From: Collinsella aerofaciens
GTDB lineage: Bacteria > Actinomycetota > Coriobacteriia > Coriobacteriales > Coriobacteriaceae
Length of the DNA stretch: 40,654 nucleotides
Assembly (NCBI GenBank): GCA_008668235.1
Contig: RQCP01000041.1
Span: 1 to 40,654 of the forward strand
Direction: 5' to 3'
In this document: piece after piece, positions 40,501 to 40,654 of the stretch
Position numbering within the stretch: the stretch's first letter is position 1
Layout of the letters: every line of letters begins with the position of its first letter
Notes under the pieces: generated by a model
The model's database searches: none
What the model was told of the DNA's origin: nothing
Seen by the model: only the letters and a program-made list of their open reading frames with translations
Program-made: the position numbers and the translations under genes

Positions 40501-40654
40501 ATATGAGAAAGCCATTTGGGTCGCCTCCCCCGCGGCGCAGCTTCTTTCCGCGGGCTCGGGATGCCACAATGGGCTTTGAGTAGCGGCCCGTGCGGTAGCC
40601 CTTACCGCACCGGCGGGGAGGAGGCGGCCCATGCCCCATGTTCCCTCCATCGGC
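40501..40654 (+). mobile_element. IS110-family insertion sequence, second copy (truncated by window end)
   Basis: The first 154 bases repeat the left end of the element at 8504, with the same 16-bp terminal repeat and the same 130-base spacing to the transposase ATG at 40631. Five substitutions separate the copies: 8586, 8615, 8629, 8630 and 8646, all A/T in the first copy and G/C in this one. It is inserted in the PTS EIIC gene. Confidence 0.9.
40631..40654 (+). CDS. IS110-family transposase, first eight codons only
   Basis: The start of a second transposase, reading MPHVPSIG against MPHVTSIG in the complete copy. It is cut off by the window end. Confidence 0.8.

Overview
This high-GC window carries a Coriobacteriia-type chromosome segment, most likely Collinsella. 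I infer this from the ribosomal proteins, the purine/selenium-type hydroxylase cluster, the gene style and the intergenic repeat families; no 16S rRNA is present to settle it. No tRNA or rRNA gene was found. Both window edges look like places where an assembly breaks. The left edge is one arm of an inverted repeat matching the middle of hsdS, and the right edge lies inside a second copy of the IS110-family element that is complete near 8.5-10.1 kb.

Layout. 1-7.2 kb: a type I restriction-modification operon with two paralogous hsdM genes, hsdS and hsdR, and signs of an invertible specificity locus. 7.2-14.5 kb: an accessory stretch with a frameshifted exonuclease, an IS110-family element with a long structured noncoding right end, a SIMPL-domain protein, two stand-alone P-loop ATPases with nuclease-like C-termini, and unusual short repeats (duplicated intergenic units, a 23-bp-period array, a 56-bp perfect palindrome). 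14.5-25.4 kb: a five-gene minus-strand purine catabolism operon (NCS2 permease, ssnA, ygfK, a polyferredoxin, a fused xanthine dehydrogenase-type hydroxylase), a divergent YheO-like regulator, and ridA. 25.7-30.8 kb: a U32 peptidase/RNA hydroxylase-like gene with a pseudouridine synthase, then a Gfo/Idh/MocA oxidoreductase and a DeoR regulator on the opposite strand. 31.3-37.1 kb: the S10 ribosomal protein cluster, rplC to rplX. 37.5-40.5 kb: a histidine phosphatase, a cation diffusion facilitator, and a PTS EIIC gene cut by the second IS110 copy.

How the parts work together. The RM genes overlap and form one transcription unit. The purine operon would import a purine or urate-like substrate, hydroxylate or reduce it with a Mo/Fe-S enzyme, pass electrons through the polyferredoxin and YgfK, and deaminate or hydrolyse with SsnA. 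The usual downstream partners (ygeX, ygeY, ygeW, hyuA) and a separate FAD subunit are not in the window. The ribosomal cluster is short at both ends: no rpsJ precedes rplC, and rplX is followed by a strong terminator instead of rplE.

Most worth following: the 43-bp inverted repeat tying the window edge to hsdS, the exact 23-bp-period array before a DUF4143-type ATPase, the 25-bp-arm palindrome before the second ATPase, the 49-bp perfect inverted repeat upstream of rplC, and the candidate bridge-RNA region of the IS110 element.
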